Origin: GCA-2709075 sp038146865
GTDB taxonomy: Bacteria; Pseudomonadota; Alphaproteobacteria; MPNO01; UBA2964
Assembly: GCA_038146865.1 (NCBI GenBank)
Contig: JAYQSL010000007.1
Coordinates: 496,001-560,000, forward strand
Reading direction: 5' to 3'
Length of the DNA: 64,000 bases
Part shown: in pieces, positions 63,531 to 64,000 of the stretch
How the letters are laid out: each line of letters begins with the position of its first letter
How positions within the stretch are numbered: the stretch's first letter is position 1
Translations under genes and position numbers: made by a program
The notes under the pieces: generated by a model
The model's database searches: none
What the model was told of the DNA's origin: nothing
What the model saw: only the letters and a program-made list of their open reading frames with translations

Positions 63531-64000
63531 TCAGGTATTACTAGCGCCTATTCTAGATTCGTTACCTTTTAAAAGTCGCTTGATATTTGCTAAGTGCTTT
63601 ACCCAAATTAAGAACGCCATAATCGAATAAAATTCTGTGATTTGTGGTGTGGAAATAAACCAAGCTAGGATCGGGCATGAGAGACTAGAAATAAGCGCCG
63701 CTAGAGAGGAATAGCGAGTCGCCGCTGCGATTATGATCCATACCGCCAGGGCACAAAAAGCAATCGGCCACGTTAGGGCAAATAATAGTCCCAAGGAGGT
63801 GGCGACTCCCTTTCCCCCCTTAAAACGCAGCCAGATGGGGAAAAAATGACCAATTAATGCACCGAATCCCGCCACTATTTCGATATCAGGACCAAATTTT
63901 GCCGCTACCAAGACAGCAATTGCACCTTTTGCAGCATCTAAAAGCAATGTCGCTGCGGCTAAACCCTTATTACCCGTCCTGAGAACATTGGTGGCGCCTA
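63531..64000 (-). CDS. plsY: Glycerol-3-phosphate acyltransferase PlsY (5' end beyond window)
   Basis: Membrane enzyme transferring an acyl group from acyl-phosphate to glycerol-3-phosphate. The frame is open to the window edge: translation from 64000 reads GATNVLRTGNKGLAAATLLL-like PlsY sequence, then the second signature HFFPIWLRFKGGKGVATSLG. An internal ATG/TTG near 63947 is not the real start. About 40 N-terminal residues are missing to the right. Confidence 0.95.
   Translation of the reverse strand, partial: GATNVLRTGNKGLAAATLLLDAAKGAIAVLVAAKFGPDIEIVAGFGALIGHFFPIWLRFKGGKGVATSLGLLFALTWPIAFCALAVWIIIAAATRYSSLAALISSLSCPILAWFISTPQITEFYSIMAFLIWVKHLANIKRLLKGNESRIGASNT

Noticed and set aside
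1..64000. CRISPR arrays, insertion sequences, phage or toxin-antitoxin genes
   Set aside because: No regularly spaced repeats, transposase, integrase or recognisable toxin-antitoxin pair found; gene density and content are those of a core chromosome apart from the first 6 kb.

Overview
The window is chromosomal DNA from an alphaproteobacterium. Evidence for this: a CcrM-type GANTC adenine methyltransferase, an F0 ATP synthase operon (atpI-B-E-F'-F) carrying the extra b' subunit and lacking the F1 genes, a coxB-coxA-ctaB-ctaG-coxC-SURF1 cytochrome aa3 cluster, a plant-type glutamate-cysteine ligase, a type II (APH-fold) homoserine kinase beside ispH and rnhA, and mutY-dciA-dsbA-smc. The base composition is moderate and slightly AT-rich by eye. 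An aerobic, possibly marine, Rhodospirillales-like organism fits, but I cannot name the species.

Region by region: 1-6130 is the most accessory-looking part. It has a 5'-complete but 3'-truncated UbiD-family decarboxylase, and divergent from it a phytanoyl-CoA-dioxygenase-like oxygenase, an alpha/beta hydrolase, and a TAXI-type TRAP transporter (receptor, attenuator-like hairpin, fused permease). This looks like uptake and degradation of an unidentified organic acid. 6220-8830 (minus strand) has a hotdog thioesterase, an SDR that has lost its catalytic residues, and purD. 8900-17000 has xseA, an M23 peptidase, and a lipid A/Kdo block (lpxL-like, lpxK, waaA, a DUF374 acyltransferase, msbA). 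17000-27000 has a RimB-RimK fusion, pmbA, a second UbiD (quinone type), an unknown protein, ubiA, rsmE, gshA and tldD. 27200-33200 is the aa3 oxidase operon including a 41-residue membrane peptide. 33200-44500 has a NAPRT-like enzyme, an M32 carboxypeptidase, thrC, an M16 peptidase, yqgE, a DsbD-like reductase, rnhA, thrB, ispH and a lipoprotein. 44600-47040 is F0. 47170-53100 is smc, dsbA, dciA and mutY. 53180-56320 is ccrM, rnhB and a cation antiporter. 56700-58000 is a pair of small glycosyltransferase-like genes. 58040-64000 is rpmG, rnr, topA and the truncated start of plsY.

Two highly conserved genes are broken by single-base frame changes. SURF1 breaks exactly at an A AAA AAG heptamer, the classical -1 slippery sequence. 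atpB breaks at a GGG run just before its essential arginine. One explanation is indel error in the sequence; for SURF1, programmed frameshifting is a testable alternative. I saw no rRNA, tRNA, CRISPR array, insertion sequence or phage gene.
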